A stretch of 41,038 nucleotides of DNA, taken from an uncultured Methylotenera sp. Its GTDB lineage: Bacteria; Pseudomonadota; Gammaproteobacteria; Burkholderiales; Methylophilaceae. Shown here piece by piece: positions 1-8,820 of the stretch (within the stretch, counting starts at the first letter, position 1; each line of letters starts with the position of its first letter). The notes beneath the pieces were generated by a model that was not told the origin of the DNA, did no database searches, and saw only the letters and a program-made list of their open reading frames with translations. The position numbers and the translations under genes are program-made. The stretch covers positions 1 through 41,038 of the forward strand of contig CABHOJ010000027.1 of assembly GCA_902168195.1 (NCBI GenBank). The letters run 5' to 3'.

Positions 1-77
1 TTTTTTTTTTTCAAGCAGAAGACGGCATACGAGATAGGAGTCCGTCTCGTGGGCTCGGAGATGTGTATAAGAGACAG
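1..77. other. Sequencing adapter contamination (Illumina P7 + Nextera Read 2)
   Basis: Eleven T residues are followed by the P7 flow-cell sequence (12-35, begins CAAGCAGAAGACGGC), an 8-base index AGGAGTCC (36-43) and the Nextera transposase end (44-77, ends AGATGTGTATAAGAGACAG). The index is the reverse complement of GGACTCCT, which I recall as Nextera index N705. This is library-construction sequence assembled onto the contig end, not biology. Genomic sequence starts at base 78. Confidence 0.98.
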
Positions 78-523
78 GCGATACGCCGGGTGTGCTTTCC
101 ACACACCTCCATGCAGACGGTAGCTACAACCATTTACTGAACGTACCCTCCGGCATATCCAATGGGCACGGCAGCAAGACCATCCAGATGGAAGGCAACG
201 CGGTATTCAAGATCGCCGTCAATACGCTGGATGCGATCGTTGACGAAGCCCTAGAGGCGAATGGGCTTCAGAAATCCGATGTCGACTGGCTGGTGCCACA
301 CCAAGCCAATATCCGTATCCTGCAATCCACTGCGAAAAAGCTGGGGATGGGCATGGATCGTGTCGTCGTGACGGTCGATACCCACGGCAACACGTCGGCT
401 GCCTCTATCCCGCTGGCATTGGATGTCGCCGTGCGGGACGGGCGCATCAAACGCGGTGAGACGGTGCTGATGGAAGCATTCGGTGGCGGATTCACCTGGG
501 GTGCCGCCCTAGTCAAGTATTAA
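78..523 (+). CDS. fabH: Beta-ketoacyl-ACP synthase III (KAS III), 5'-truncated by adapter junction
   Basis: C-terminal part of the enzyme that condenses acetyl-CoA with malonyl-ACP to start type II fatty acid synthesis in the cytoplasm. The reading frame is open from the junction (first whole codon at 80, D-T-P-G-V-L-S). The ORF-track GTG start at 92 is therefore internal. About the last 148 residues remain; the family is usually about 320 residues, so the N-terminal half with the catalytic Cys is missing. The other two members of the Cys-His-Asn triad are visible: His in [11 protein letters not shown] and Asn in [10 protein letters not shown]. The end [13 protein letters not shown] is typical of FabH. 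fabD starts 25 bp downstream in the usual fab order. The truncation is an assembly/library artefact, not a pseudogene. Confidence 0.95.
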
Positions 524-548
524 CCCTCACTCGAATCAAGAGAACCCT

Positions 549-1478
549 ATGAAATCTGCTTTCTTCTTTCCCGGTCAAGGTTCGCAATCCGTCGGCATGA
601 TGCAGGGCTTTGGTGATCTGGCCATCGTTCGCGACACCTTCACGGAAGCTTCGGATATCCTCAAGACAGACTTTTGGTCCATGGCGACCGAACCTAACGA
701 ACTCTTGAATCAAACCACCAACACCCAGCCTTTGATGCTGGCGGCTGGGGTAGCTACATGGCGTGCATGGCAAGTGACAGGCGGCCCCATGCCGACCGTC
801 ATGGCGGGTCATAGTCTGGGCGAATATACCGCTCTGGTAGCTTCGGGAGCATTGACTTACAAGGACGCCTTGCCTTTGGTGCGCTACCGTGCGGAGGTCA
901 TGCAAGACGCTGTCGCGGAAGGTGTCGGCGCAATGGCGGCTATTCTGGGTCTGGACGACGATACCGTACGTGCTGTTTGCGCTGAAGCTGCCCAAGGCGA
1001 AGTGCTGGAAGCCGTCAACCTCAATTCACCCGGCCAAGTCGTTATTGCAGGGCATAAAGCCGCGGTAGAGCGCGGTATGGAACTCGCCAAGAGCAAGGGT
1101 GCCAAGCGCGCCTTGCCTTTGCCGGTCAGTGTCCCATCCCACTGCGCACTCATGAAGCCTGCAGCCGAACAGCTGCGGACTTACCTGCAGCAAGTCACTG
1201 TACGTGCTGGCGAAGTGCCCGTATTACACAATGCCGACGTAGCCAGCCACGAGGCTGCTGATCAGATCAAGGATGCATTGGTACGCCAGTTATATAGCCC
1301 TGTACGCTGGGTCGAGACCGTCCAAGCCATCCATGAGATGGGTGTCACACAAACTGCAGAATGCGGGCCAGGTAAGGTGCTGGCAGGGCTTACCAAGCGC
1401 ATCGTCGCTGAGTTGCCATGTATCGCATTGGTCGGTCAGGAAAGCCTGGCTGAAGCAAAGTCACAATTCAATAGCTAA
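549..1478 (+). CDS. fabD: Malonyl-CoA:ACP transacylase
   Basis: Moves malonyl groups from CoA to acyl carrier protein, supplying the extender unit for fatty acid synthesis. The 309 aa length is normal for FabD. Visible motifs are the N-terminal FFFPGQGSQSVGM, the nucleophile elbow GHSLGEYTALVASG with the catalytic Ser, and the later His in VSVPSHCALM. The ATG at 549 follows an AGAG-containing ribosome-binding region and directly begins the conserved start MKSAFFFPGQG. It lies between fabH (25 bp upstream) and fabG (29 bp downstream), so it is probably co-transcribed with both. Confidence 0.98.
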   Translation: MKSAFFFPGQGSQSVGMMQGFGDLAIVRDTFTEASDILKTDFWSMATEPNELLNQTTNTQPLMLAAGVATWRAWQVTGGPMPTVMAGHSLGEYTALVASGALTYKDALPLVRYRAEVMQDAVAEGVGAMAAILGLDDDTVRAVCAEAAQGEVLEAVNLNSPGQVVIAGHKAAVERGMELAKSKGAKRALPLPVSVPSHCALMKPAAEQLRTYLQQVTVRAGEVPVLHNADVASHEAADQIKDALVRQLYSPVRWVETVQAIHEMGVTQTAECGPGKVLAGLTKRIVAELPCIALVGQESLAEAKSQFNS

Positions 1479-1507
1479 CGATTGGCTAAAGATCCAAGGG
1501 AGACATC

Positions 1508-2248
1508 ATGCTGGAAAATCAAATCGCCCTGGTGACAGGTGCAAGTCGCGGCATCGGGGCAGCGATCGCTCAGGAGTTGGGTAAACAGGGCGCTGTCGTT
1601 GTCGGTACTGCAACCACCTCCAATGGTGCCGAGCAGATCACGCAGGCCCTACAACAGGCAGGCATCAATGGCACCGGAATGGCGCTGGATGTGAATGACG
1701 CCACCCAAATCGAGGCTGTACTGAAAACGATCGCCGATACGTTCGGAGAGGTCTCCATCCTGGTCAACAATGCAGGGATCACACGCGACACACTACTGAT
1801 GCGTATGAAAGATGAGGACTGGGATGCCGTCATCTCGACCAATCTCACATCCGTGTATCGCTTATCGCAGGCTGTCATGCGTCCAATGATGAAGGCGCGT
1901 CATGGCCGCATCATCAGCGTCTCTTCTATCGTCGGCCATACCGGCAATGCCGGCCAGACCAATTACGCGGCCGCCAAAGCGGGCATGAGCGGCTTCACCA
2001 AATCGCTGGCGCAGGAGTTGGGCAGTCGGGGCGTGACCGTCAATTGCGTCGCTCCCGGCTTCATCGATACCGATATGACGCGCGAATTACCGGAAAAGAT
2101 CAAGACCGATCTGCTGGCCAAGATCCCGATGGGCAAGCTCGGTGACGTCAAGGATATCGCAGCGGCAGTGGCATTTTTAGCTTCGCCATCAGCCGGTTAC
2201 ATCACTGGTGAGACATTGCACGTCAATGGTGGCATGTACATGGCCTGA
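1508..2248 (+). CDS. fabG: 3-oxoacyl-ACP reductase
   Basis: NADPH-dependent short-chain dehydrogenase/reductase that reduces 3-oxoacyl-ACP to 3-hydroxyacyl-ACP in each elongation cycle. The 246 aa protein has the Rossmann glycine motif TGASRGIGAAIA near residue 11, NNAGIT, the catalytic Ser in SSIVGHTGN, the YAAAK Tyr/Lys pair and the C-terminal ITGETLHVNGGMYM signature. A good ribosome-binding site (AGGGAGA) precedes the ATG. The stop codon lies inside a hairpin followed by a T-run, so part of the fabHDG transcript may end here. Confidence 0.98.
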   Translation: MLENQIALVTGASRGIGAAIAQELGKQGAVVVGTATTSNGAEQITQALQQAGINGTGMALDVNDATQIEAVLKTIADTFGEVSILVNNAGITRDTLLMRMKDEDWDAVISTNLTSVYRLSQAVMRPMMKARHGRIISVSSIVGHTGNAGQTNYAAAKAGMSGFTKSLAQELGSRGVTVNCVAPGFIDTDMTRELPEKIKTDLLAKIPMGKLGDVKDIAAAVAFLASPSAGYITGETLHVNGGMYMA

Positions 2249-2280
2249 TCCTCAGGGATCGAGGCCTGTGGTTGTTTTTT
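2242..2280 (+). terminator. Probable intrinsic terminator/attenuator at the fabG 3' end
   Basis: GGCCTGATCC (2242-2251) pairs with GGATCGAGGCC (2256-2266) with a single bulged G. A GT-rich stretch ending in six T residues (2275-2280) follows. The hairpin overlaps the fabG stop codon and ends at the -35 element of the proposed acpP promoter. Confidence 0.6.
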
Positions 2281-2306
2281 GAATTCCTCAGGACTTTTGC
2301 TAGAAT
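2279..2306 (+). promoter_or_regulatory. Predicted sigma-70 promoter for acpP
   Basis: A -35 element TTGAAT (2279-2284) and an extended -10 TGCTAGAAT (core TAGAAT 2301-2306) are separated by 16 bp. They sit about 44 bp before the acpP start, inside the 101-bp fabG-acpP gap. A dedicated promoter would suit the high demand for acyl carrier protein. Confidence 0.6.
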
Positions 2307-2349
2307 AGCCTGAGCTGAACAAGCTACATAACTTGAAAGGGGTAATTAG

Positions 2350-2586
2350 ATGTCTGACATCGAACAACGCGTTAAAAAGATCGTTTCCGAGCAATTGGGT
2401 GCCAATGAGGCAGACGTAAAGAATGAGTCTTCCTTTGTGGACGATCTGGGCGCAGATTCACTGGATACAGTGGAATTGGTCATGGCGCTGGAAGAAGAGT
2501 TTGACTGTGAAATCCCTGATGAAGAAGCAGAGAAGATCACCACCGTCCAGCAAGCGATTGACTACGTCAACGCAAACCTGAAGTAA
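2350..2586 (+). CDS. acpP: Acyl carrier protein
   Basis: Small acidic protein that carries growing acyl chains on a 4'-phosphopantetheine arm for fatty acid, phospholipid and lipid A synthesis. The 78 aa protein matches the family length. The attachment serine is in [15 protein letters not shown], and the four-helix ACP pattern is clear ([16 protein letters not shown] at the start). A strong AAAGGGG ribosome-binding site precedes the ATG. It has its own likely promoter upstream, and fabF follows after 40 bp. Confidence 0.99.
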   Translation: MSDIEQRVKKIVSEQLGANEADVKNESSFVDDLGADSLDTVELVMALEEEFDCEIPDEEAEKITTVQQAIDYVNANLK

Positions 2587-2626
2587 CCATCCCGACTTTT
2601 CCTAGTCATTTTTTCTTGGAGTTGCC

Positions 2627-3874
2627 TTGTCCAAGCCAGACCTGCAAAAGCGCAGAGTTGTAGTCACGGGCCTGGGCGTCGTGTCACCGGTAGGTATCGG
2701 TGTTGAAGCGTCCTGGGCCAATCTGGTCGCCGGTAAATCCGGTATCACCAAAATCACCAAATTCGATCCTAGCAATTTCGCCTCGCAGATCGCCGGGGAA
2801 GTGAAGGGTTTCGATGTGTCGCAATATCTTCCTGCCAAGGAAGCGCGTCGCATGGATATCTTCATCCAGTACGGCATGGCAGCTGCCATCGAGGCCGTCA
2901 AGGATTCGGGTATCGTGGCGACTGAGGAGAATGCCGAACGTATCGGCGTTTCCATCGGCTCGGGTATCGGCGGACTGCAACTCATCGAGGATACCAACGA
3001 TATCTACGATGAAAGCGGTCCTCGCAAGATATCGCCATTCTTTATCCCAGGTACCATCATCAACATGATCTCGGGCAACCTGTCCATCATGTATGGGTTC
3101 AAGGGTCCAAATGTCGCCATCGTCACTGCTTGCACGACGGGCACGCATTCGATTGGCGATGCGGCTCGCATGATCGAGTACGGCGATGCGGACGTCATGG
3201 TTGCAGGCGGCGCTGAAGCCGCTATCACGGAACTAGGGGTTGGTGGCTTCGCCGCTGCGCGTGCCCTATCTACCAGAAACGATGACCCGGCAACGGCGAG
3301 TCGTCCCTGGGACCGGGACCGTGATGGTTTCGTGATCGGAGAAGGTGCGGGTGTGATGGTGCTGGAAGAGTATGAATCCGCCAAGAAGCGGGGCGCCAAG
3401 ATCTACGCGGAGCTCACAGGCTACGGCATGAGTGCGGATGCCTACCACATGACGGCGCCGAATATGGATGGCCCGCGCCGTTCCATGCTGAATGCGCTAC
3501 GTAATGCTGGCGTCAATCCAGATCAAGTGCAGTTCGTGAACGCACATGGCACCTCGACGCCGCTGGGTGACACGAATGAAACCAATGCCATCAAGGCGGC
3601 ATTCGGCGATCATTCGAAGCAGCTGGTAGTGAATTCGACCAAATCCATGACCGGACACCTATTGGGCGGAGCAGGGGGCCTGGAGTCTGTATTCACGGTG
3701 CTGTCCATCCATCATCAGGTATCACCGCCTACGATCAATATCTTCAATCAGGATCCCGAATGTGATCTCGATTATTGTGCGAACGAGGCACGCGACATGA
3801 AGATCGATGTCGCGCTCAAGAACAACTTCGGCTTCGGTGGCACTAACGGAAGCCTGGTATTCGCCAAGATATAG
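2627..3874 (+). CDS. fabF: 3-oxoacyl-ACP synthase II (KAS II)
   Basis: Elongating condensing enzyme, important for the C16:1 to C18:1 step and so for membrane fluidity. The 415 aa protein has the Cys-His-His site: Cys in [13 protein letters not shown], His in [11 protein letters not shown] and His in [13 protein letters not shown]. It ends in the usual [14 protein letters not shown]. The start is a TTG codon (TTG TCC AAG) with TTGGAG just upstream. No in-frame ATG fits better, and homologues begin about here (RRVVVTGLG). It is the last fab gene, followed by a strong hairpin. Confidence 0.97.
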   Translation: MSKPDLQKRRVVVTGLGVVSPVGIGVEASWANLVAGKSGITKITKFDPSNFASQIAGEVKGFDVSQYLPAKEARRMDIFIQYGMAAAIEAVKDSGIVATEENAERIGVSIGSGIGGLQLIEDTNDIYDESGPRKISPFFIPGTIINMISGNLSIMYGFKGPNVAIVTACTTGTHSIGDAARMIEYGDADVMVAGGAEAAITELGVGGFAAARALSTRNDDPATASRPWDRDRDGFVIGEGAGVMVLEEYESAKKRGAKIYAELTGYGMSADAYHMTAPNMDGPRRSMLNALRNAGVNPDQVQFVNAHGTSTPLGDTNETNAIKAAFGDHSKQLVVNSTKSMTGHLLGGAGGLESVFTVLSIHHQVSPPTINIFNQDPECDLDYCANEARDMKIDVALKNNFGFGGTNGSLVFAKI

Positions 3875-3879
3875 TCCTC

Positions 3880-3914
3880 ATCCACTTGGTGCGGAAGTAC
3901 TGCACCAAGTGGAT
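3880..3914 (+). terminator. Perfect 13-bp hairpin downstream of fabF
   Basis: ATCCACTTGGTGC (3880-3892) is exactly complementary to GCACCAAGTGGAT (3902-3914) across a 9-nt loop, six bases after the fabF stop. The flanks contain no T-run, so it may act as an RNA-stabilising or Rho-assisted 3' end rather than a textbook intrinsic terminator. Confidence 0.55.
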
Positions 3915-4184
3915 GCATCATTGTACGTTTGTACACAGATTCCCGATATATGACAGACAGATGTTGGCTTTAGTGACTGTTTCCATTCAGTATTTTATAA
4001 GCATTTGATTTTATTACGCTTTTAATTTGCATAAATTATAATCAACTGGCAAAAAACTGAATCCGTAGCGAGAGTTAGCACTTCAATCCAACAGTCATCC
4101 ACAAAACAATCCACAGCTTTTGTGGAATAGCTAAAATCCTTTGTGTGACAAGCAACATGCTTTAGCATAGGCGCAGACCAATCA
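3915..4184. other. AT-rich intergenic region upstream of pabC
   Basis: With the fabF hairpin this makes about 310 bp without a gene. It holds an AT-rich block (about 3985-4045) and a possible promoter: TATAAT at 4037-4042 with a weak TTACGC 17 bp upstream. A 9-bp hairpin TCCACAAAA/TTTTGTGGA (4098-4126) overlaps three TCCACA-containing, DnaA-box-like sequences at 4095-4129. No ORF of note was seen. The promoter would leave a leader of about 150 nt before pabC. Confidence 0.5.
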
Positions 4185-4202
4185 ATGCATGTTACGAATT
4201 CG

Positions 4203-5030
4203 ATGACCGTTACCCCTCAGTACATAGTCAATGGCAAGCTGGATGCGCAAGTATCACCCCTTGACCGCGGCTTTGCTTATGGAGACGGCGTCTTTCGCAC
4301 CATGCGCATGACAGAGAACCGTGTGGTTGCATGGCCACTGCATTACAGCAAGCTGATGGAGGACTGCAACCGGCTCGACATCGTTTGCCCATCTTCGGAC
4401 GTTTTGCATGCAGACATCCAGCGCCTGAATGAAGATCGAGTGCCGGATGCGGTGATCAAGATCATCGTGACCCGCGGTGAAGGAACGAGAGGCTATGCCT
4501 TGCCTGCGCTCGCGCAGCCCAATCGCGTGGTGATCAAGTCTGCTTATCCGCTTTATCAGGAATCGAACTTCTCAGAAGGCGTCAGCTTACACCTTTGCCA
4601 GTTGCGACTCGGGCACCAGCCTCAACTTGCTGGAATCAAACACCTCAACCGGCTTGAAAACATACTGGCGCGCATGGAGTGGAACTCCTCCGCATTCGCC
4701 GACGGCGTTCTGCAGGATATCGACGGCAATGTCATCGAATGCACTGCAGGCAATCTGTTCATTCGTATCGGCAAGGATCTCGTTACTCCCGATCTGTCTC
4801 TCTGTGGTGTCGCGGGGATCACGCGTCAGCGCATCCTTCAGCTATCGGAAGCGCTTGGCCTGAACATCTATGTGGATCGCGTCTCTATGGCCGATATGAT
4901 GTCTGCTGACGAAGTCCTGATCTGCAACAGCCTCTACGGTGCCTGGCAAGTGATCGACTTCAATCATCGGCAATGGCCTAGTCAGCCGCTGGCCTCAACC
5001 GTTCGTCAGTTATTACAGGAACAGTCTTGA
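4203..5030 (+). CDS. pabC: Aminodeoxychorismate lyase (PLP-dependent, fold-type IV)
   Basis: Converts 4-amino-4-deoxychorismate to p-aminobenzoate and pyruvate for folate synthesis. Visible features are LDRGFAYGDGVFRTMR near the N-terminus, the PLP lysine in AGIKHLNRLENILAR, ECTAGNLFI and the GITRQRIL cofactor region. The ORF opens at 4185, but the second ATG at 4203 gives the more usual start MTVTPQYIVNG; neither has a strong ribosome-binding site. The placement between fabF and mltG is typical for pabC and separates it from branched-chain or D-amino-acid transaminases of the same fold. Its stop overlaps the mltG start by 4 bp, which implies translational coupling. Confidence 0.92.
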   Translation: MTVTPQYIVNGKLDAQVSPLDRGFAYGDGVFRTMRMTENRVVAWPLHYSKLMEDCNRLDIVCPSSDVLHADIQRLNEDRVPDAVIKIIVTRGEGTRGYALPALAQPNRVVIKSAYPLYQESNFSEGVSLHLCQLRLGHQPQLAGIKHLNRLENILARMEWNSSAFADGVLQDIDGNVIECTAGNLFIRIGKDLVTPDLSLCGVAGITRQRILQLSEALGLNIYVDRVSMADMMSADEVLICNSLYGAWQVIDFNHRQWPSQPLASTVRQLLQEQS

Positions 5031-6028
5031 TCAAACGCCTATTCTTCCTGCTCGTTTTGATGGCAGTCGTCCTCAGCGCCTGGATGCTTTATTTCTCGCA
5101 CATGCCCATCCCCATGCGTGCTGAGTCGCAAGAGATCGACCTCAAGGCAGGTAGCAGTTTGAAAAGCGTAGGGCAACAACTGGTCGATCAAGGCATATTG
5201 AACGAGCCTTGGAGCTTTGTCCTCATGGTACGTATCCTGGGGGCTGCCGGGAATATCAAGGCAGGCAATTATCTGATCGAGCGTGGCGTCACGCCATATG
5301 GGCTCTATGTGACGTTCACCGAAGGCAGCATTACCCAAGCCAGTATCACGTTCATTGAGGGATGGAATTTCAAGCAGGTACGTGCGGCCCTGGACAGGAA
5401 CGAGGGTGTCAGGCACATGACGATGGCCTATACGGATCAACAGATCCTTGCAGAGATCGGTGCCAAGGAAACGCATCCAGAGGGATTGTTCTTCCCGGAC
5501 ACCTACTATTTCAGTCGTGGTGCCAGCGATCTGGATGTGCTGAAACGTGCATACCAGACCATGCAGACCAAACTAACAAAGGCTTGGCAGGAGCGGGAAT
5601 CCGGCCTGCCTTATGACTCTGCCTATGAGGCGTTGATCATGGCTTCTATTGTGGAAAAGGAGACCGGCAAACCCTCGGAGCGCCCTGAGATCGCGGGGGT
5701 ATTCCTGAATCGCCTACGCATCGGTATGCGATTGCAAACCGACCCGACCGTCATCTATGGCATGGGCGACCGTTTCGACGGCAATCTGCGCAAGGTCGAC
5801 CTGATCGCCGACACGCGCTACAACACCTACACCCGGGCAGGATTGCCACCGACGCCGATCGCCATGCCAAGTCTTGCCGCTATTGAAGCGGCTCTTCATC
5901 CCGCCAAAACCAAGGCACTGTATTTCGTCGGTAAAGGGGATGGTAGCCACGTCTTCTCGAGCACGTTGGCGGAGCACAACCGTGCGGTGGTCAAGTATCA
6001 ACTAAGAAGGTCGGGCAATGCGAGGTAA
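5027..6028 (+). CDS. mltG: Endolytic peptidoglycan transglycosylase MltG
   Basis: Inner-membrane lytic transglycosylase (YceG family) that cleaves nascent glycan strands and may terminate their polymerisation. The 333 aa protein has one N-terminal membrane segment (about residues 4-23, [19 protein letters not shown]) and a LysM-like region. The catalytic YceG domain carries the Glu in [10 protein letters not shown] and the [17 protein letters not shown] block. It starts with TTG in a TTGA overlap with pabC and overlaps tmk by 11 bp, so it is translated as part of a coupled operon. Confidence 0.95.
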   Translation: MIKRLFFLLVLMAVVLSAWMLYFSHMPIPMRAESQEIDLKAGSSLKSVGQQLVDQGILNEPWSFVLMVRILGAAGNIKAGNYLIERGVTPYGLYVTFTEGSITQASITFIEGWNFKQVRAALDRNEGVRHMTMAYTDQQILAEIGAKETHPEGLFFPDTYYFSRGASDLDVLKRAYQTMQTKLTKAWQERESGLPYDSAYEALIMASIVEKETGKPSERPEIAGVFLNRLRIGMRLQTDPTVIYGMGDRFDGNLRKVDLIADTRYNTYTRAGLPPTPIAMPSLAAIEAALHPAKTKALYFVGKGDGSHVFSSTLAEHNRAVVKYQLRRSGNAR

Positions 6029-6623
6029 GTTCATCACACTCGAAGGCATGGATGGTGCAGGGAAAAGCACGCACATCCCGCATATCCTTGATCATTTCCG
6101 CGCTCGTGGCTTGGAAGTGGTCTCGACACGAGAGCCAGGGGGCACTTCGCTGGGCGAACGCCTGCGCGAGATCTTGTTGCATGAGGCCATGCATCCGGAG
6201 ACTGAGGCTTTACTGATGTTCGCAGCCCGCAGGGAGCATATCTCGGAGGTCATCGAGCCCGCTTTGGCCAGAGGGGCTTACGTTGTCTCAGATAGGTTTG
6301 CGGACGCGTCTTATGCCTATCAATGTGGCGGGCGCGGCGTGGATTTCGAAAAAATGCGCCTGTTGGAGCAATGGGCGCTAGACGACTTACAACCGGACAT
6401 CACGTTGCTGTTCGATGTACCGGTAAACGTCAGCCTGCAACGCTTGGCGAAAGCACGGTCTCCCGACAAGTTCGAGCAAGAAGGCGCTGATTTTTTTACG
6501 CGCATCCGTGACGCCTACCTGCGGCGTGCGCAACAATATCCCCATCGTTTTCGCATCATCAACAGCGATCAGCCACTGGAAGACGTTATCAGATCACTTG
6601 ATCGTATTATCTCAAGCATATGA
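6018..6623 (+). CDS. tmk: Thymidylate kinase
   Basis: Phosphorylates dTMP to dTDP for DNA synthesis. The 201 aa protein has the P-loop [10 protein letters not shown], the DR(F/Y) motif in [14 protein letters not shown] and the lid region [13 protein letters not shown]. The ATG at 6018 lies inside the end of mltG and is preceded by AGAAGG. The stop shares ATGA with holB. The order mltG-tmk-holB is widely conserved in proteobacteria. Confidence 0.98.
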   Translation: MRGKFITLEGMDGAGKSTHIPHILDHFRARGLEVVSTREPGGTSLGERLREILLHEAMHPETEALLMFAARREHISEVIEPALARGAYVVSDRFADASYAYQCGGRGVDFEKMRLLEQWALDDLQPDITLLFDVPVNVSLQRLAKARSPDKFEQEGADFFTRIRDAYLRRAQQYPHRFRIINSDQPLEDVIRSLDRIISSI

Positions 6624-7639
6624 AAGATAAGGTGTATACCTGGCAGAACGATCTATGGCGGCAGCTGGCATCCGCAGGTGATCGTCGACATCATGCTTTG
6701 TTGCTCCGGGGTAAGCGGGGGATCGGTAAATTCGATTTCGCTGTGCAGCTCAGCAAGGCTTTGCTGTGCGAAGTCCCTGATGCGCGTGGCTTTGCGTGTG
6801 ATGCATGTCCGAGTTGCAACTGGTTCAACCAAAGTAATCATCCCGATTATCGACTACTGACCCCAGAGCAGGATGCGGCTGAGGACGAGGATGCGGCACC
6901 AGCCAAGAAAACAGGGAAAAAGAGTCAGATATCGATCTCGCAGGTCCGTGAGTTAGGGGATTTCCTCGAGTTGGCCAGTCATCGCAGCGGCGGTGTGAGG
7001 ATTGTCCTGATCCATCCTGCCGAAGCGCTCAATGCGTCGTCTGCCAACGCGCTACTCAAGATGCTTGAGGAGCCGCCGCCCTCGGCCATGTTCATCCTGG
7101 TCACGCACCAGCCGCAAAAGCTGCTCCCTACGATCATGAGCCGATGCCACAAGATCGATATGCCTGTCCCCACCAGGCAAGATGCGCTGGCATGGCTGGA
7201 GCAACACGGGGTCGCAGAAGCCGAGCCGATGCTCGAGTATGCCGGTGGTTCCCCGCTGGCGGCGCGAGACTCGCTCGATAATGATGCCGGTAAGCTCAGC
7301 GAGTTGTGGAAAAGCTTGGCCAGAGGCGCGCGCATGGATGCTTTTTCCAGTGCGCCACAATTCGTCTCCCATGGGATGGAGATCGCTATCACCGTTTTAC
7401 AGAAATGGGTGTATGACCTGTTGGCAACTCGACTGACAGGACAGATTCGATACCATGCGAGTCTGCAAGGCGCTTTGCAAGGGTTGGCCAAAAGCGTAGA
7501 CTTGGGCTTGCTGCTGGATTATCAGCGCAAACTGGATGAAGCCAGAAAGTCAGCCACGCACCCTCTGAATAACGAGATGCAGCTGGAAAGCCTTCTGATT
7601 CAATATACGCAATTATTTCTGACACAGACCAAGCCGTGA
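6620..7639 (+). CDS. holB: DNA polymerase III delta' subunit
   Basis: Clamp-loader subunit that helps place the beta sliding clamp on primed DNA. The 339 aa protein has a degenerate nucleotide-binding loop ([14 protein letters not shown]), a four-Cys zinc module with [10 protein letters not shown], and the AAA+ clamp-loader block [21 protein letters not shown] followed by MSRCHKI. It overlaps tmk and pilZ by 4 bp each (ATGA and GTGA). Confidence 0.96.
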   Translation: MKDKVYTWQNDLWRQLASAGDRRHHALLLRGKRGIGKFDFAVQLSKALLCEVPDARGFACDACPSCNWFNQSNHPDYRLLTPEQDAAEDEDAAPAKKTGKKSQISISQVRELGDFLELASHRSGGVRIVLIHPAEALNASSANALLKMLEEPPPSAMFILVTHQPQKLLPTIMSRCHKIDMPVPTRQDALAWLEQHGVAEAEPMLEYAGGSPLAARDSLDNDAGKLSELWKSLARGARMDAFSSAPQFVSHGMEIAITVLQKWVYDLLATRLTGQIRYHASLQGALQGLAKSVDLGLLLDYQRKLDEARKSATHPLNNEMQLESLLIQYTQLFLTQTKP

Positions 7640-8016
7640 ACACACAAGCGACGCCCACATCAGATTCTGCAGCCAGCGCGCCCAAACCAGGCGTCCTTTC
7701 CCTTGCCATCAAGGAAAAGGCCGCCTTATATGCTGCCTATATGCCGTTCGTTAAAGGCGGCGGACTGTTCATTCCGACCAACAAGAGTTTCAAGGTCGGA
7801 GACGAAGTCTTCATGCTGTTGAGCCTGTTGGACGATCCGGTCAAGCTCAAAGTTGTCGGGCATGTCATCTGGCTCACTCCGGTCACTCAAGGTAGCCGTC
7901 CGCAGGGCATAGGCGTGCAATTCAGCGATAAGGACGGTGGCGTCGAAGCACGTAACAAGATCGAAGGATTGCTTGGCGGCGCATTGAAGTCAGCCCGCCC
8001 CACACACACCATGTAA
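7636..8016 (+). CDS. pilZ: Type IV pilus assembly PilZ protein
   Basis: Single-domain PilZ protein of the kind found next to holB in pilus-bearing proteobacteria. It resembles Pseudomonas PilZ closely (IKEKAALYAAYMPFVKGGGLFIPTNKSFKVGDEV). PilZ of this class is needed for type IV pilus biogenesis and does not itself bind c-di-GMP well; the N-terminal RxxxR c-di-GMP motif is not visible here. The 126 aa protein starts with GTG in an overlap with the holB stop. The first 18 or so residues are Ala/Ser/Thr/Pro-rich and probably disordered. The ATG of tatD follows after 27 bp. Confidence 0.9.
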   Translation: MNTQATPTSDSAASAPKPGVLSLAIKEKAALYAAYMPFVKGGGLFIPTNKSFKVGDEVFMLLSLLDDPVKLKVVGHVIWLTPVTQGSRPQGIGVQFSDKDGGVEARNKIEGLLGGALKSARPTHTM

Positions 8017-8043
8017 GCAGTCGTTCCAAGGCCACTCAGCACC

Positions 8044-8820
8044 ATGCTCGTAGATTCGCATTGCCATCTTAATTTCCCGGAATTGATCGCCAACATGGAA
8101 GCCATCAGACATTCGATGGCGGAGCATGAGGTCAATCATGCCTTGTGCATCTCGGTCACGCTAGGGGAGTTCCCTCAGGTACTGGCGGTGGCAGAGGCTC
8201 ATGACAACATCTATGCATCCGTCGGCGTTCATCCAGATTACGAAGATGAAGGCGAGATTGCCGTAGATGAGCTGGTTCGATTGGCCGATCACCCCAAAGT
8301 CATCGCCATCGGAGAGACCGGGCTGGATTACTTTCGGCTCACTGGCGATCTCGAGTGGCAACGCGATCGTTTCCGCAACCATATTCGAGCCGCAATCCTT
8401 GCGGATAAGCCCCTGATTATCCATACGCGTTCAGCAGCAGAAGATACGATCCGCATCATGCGCGAAGAGAATGCCCAGCGTGTGGGCGGGGTGATGCACT
8501 GCTTTACGGAAAGCATCGAGGTCGCCATGCAGGCCATCGAACTCGGCTTCTACATCTCTTTCTCAGGCATCGTCACCTTCAAGAACGCGACCAGCCTGAA
8601 GGAAGTCGCCAAGCAAGTGCCGCTCGACAGCATCCTGGTCGAGACCGATTCGCCTTATCTAGCGCCCGTCCCGTTTCGTGGTAAGACCAATCAGCCGGCT
8701 TATGTGAAGTATGTGGCAGAAGAAGTAGCGAGATTGCGCGAGATACCTTACGAGGTACTGGCCAAGGCCACCACGGATAATTTCTTCAAACTTTTCAAAC
8801 AAGCGCGCCGATGCAACTGA
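8044..8820 (+). CDS. TatD-family metal-dependent hydrolase (YcfH type)
   Basis: TIM-barrel amidohydrolase-fold protein of the TatD DNase family, implicated in 3'-5' DNA/RNA trimming or D-amino-acyl-tRNA processing. Metal-ligand motifs are visible: DSHCHLN near the start, VGVHPDY, IGETGLDYF, IIHTRSA, GVMHCFTES and ETDSPYLAPVP. The 258 aa length is normal. The holB-pilZ-tatD order supports the YcfH subgroup. It overlaps the next gene by 10 bp. Confidence 0.93.
   Translation: MLVDSHCHLNFPELIANMEAIRHSMAEHEVNHALCISVTLGEFPQVLAVAEAHDNIYASVGVHPDYEDEGEIAVDELVRLADHPKVIAIGETGLDYFRLTGDLEWQRDRFRNHIRAAILADKPLIIHTRSAAEDTIRIMREENAQRVGGVMHCFTESIEVAMQAIELGFYISFSGIVTFKNATSLKEVAKQVPLDSILVETDSPYLAPVPFRGKTNQPAYVKYVAEEVARLREIPYEVLAKATTDNFFKLFKQARRCN

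Noticed and set aside
78-523. fabH as a biological pseudogene
   Set aside because: The truncation coincides exactly with the adapter junction, so it is technical.
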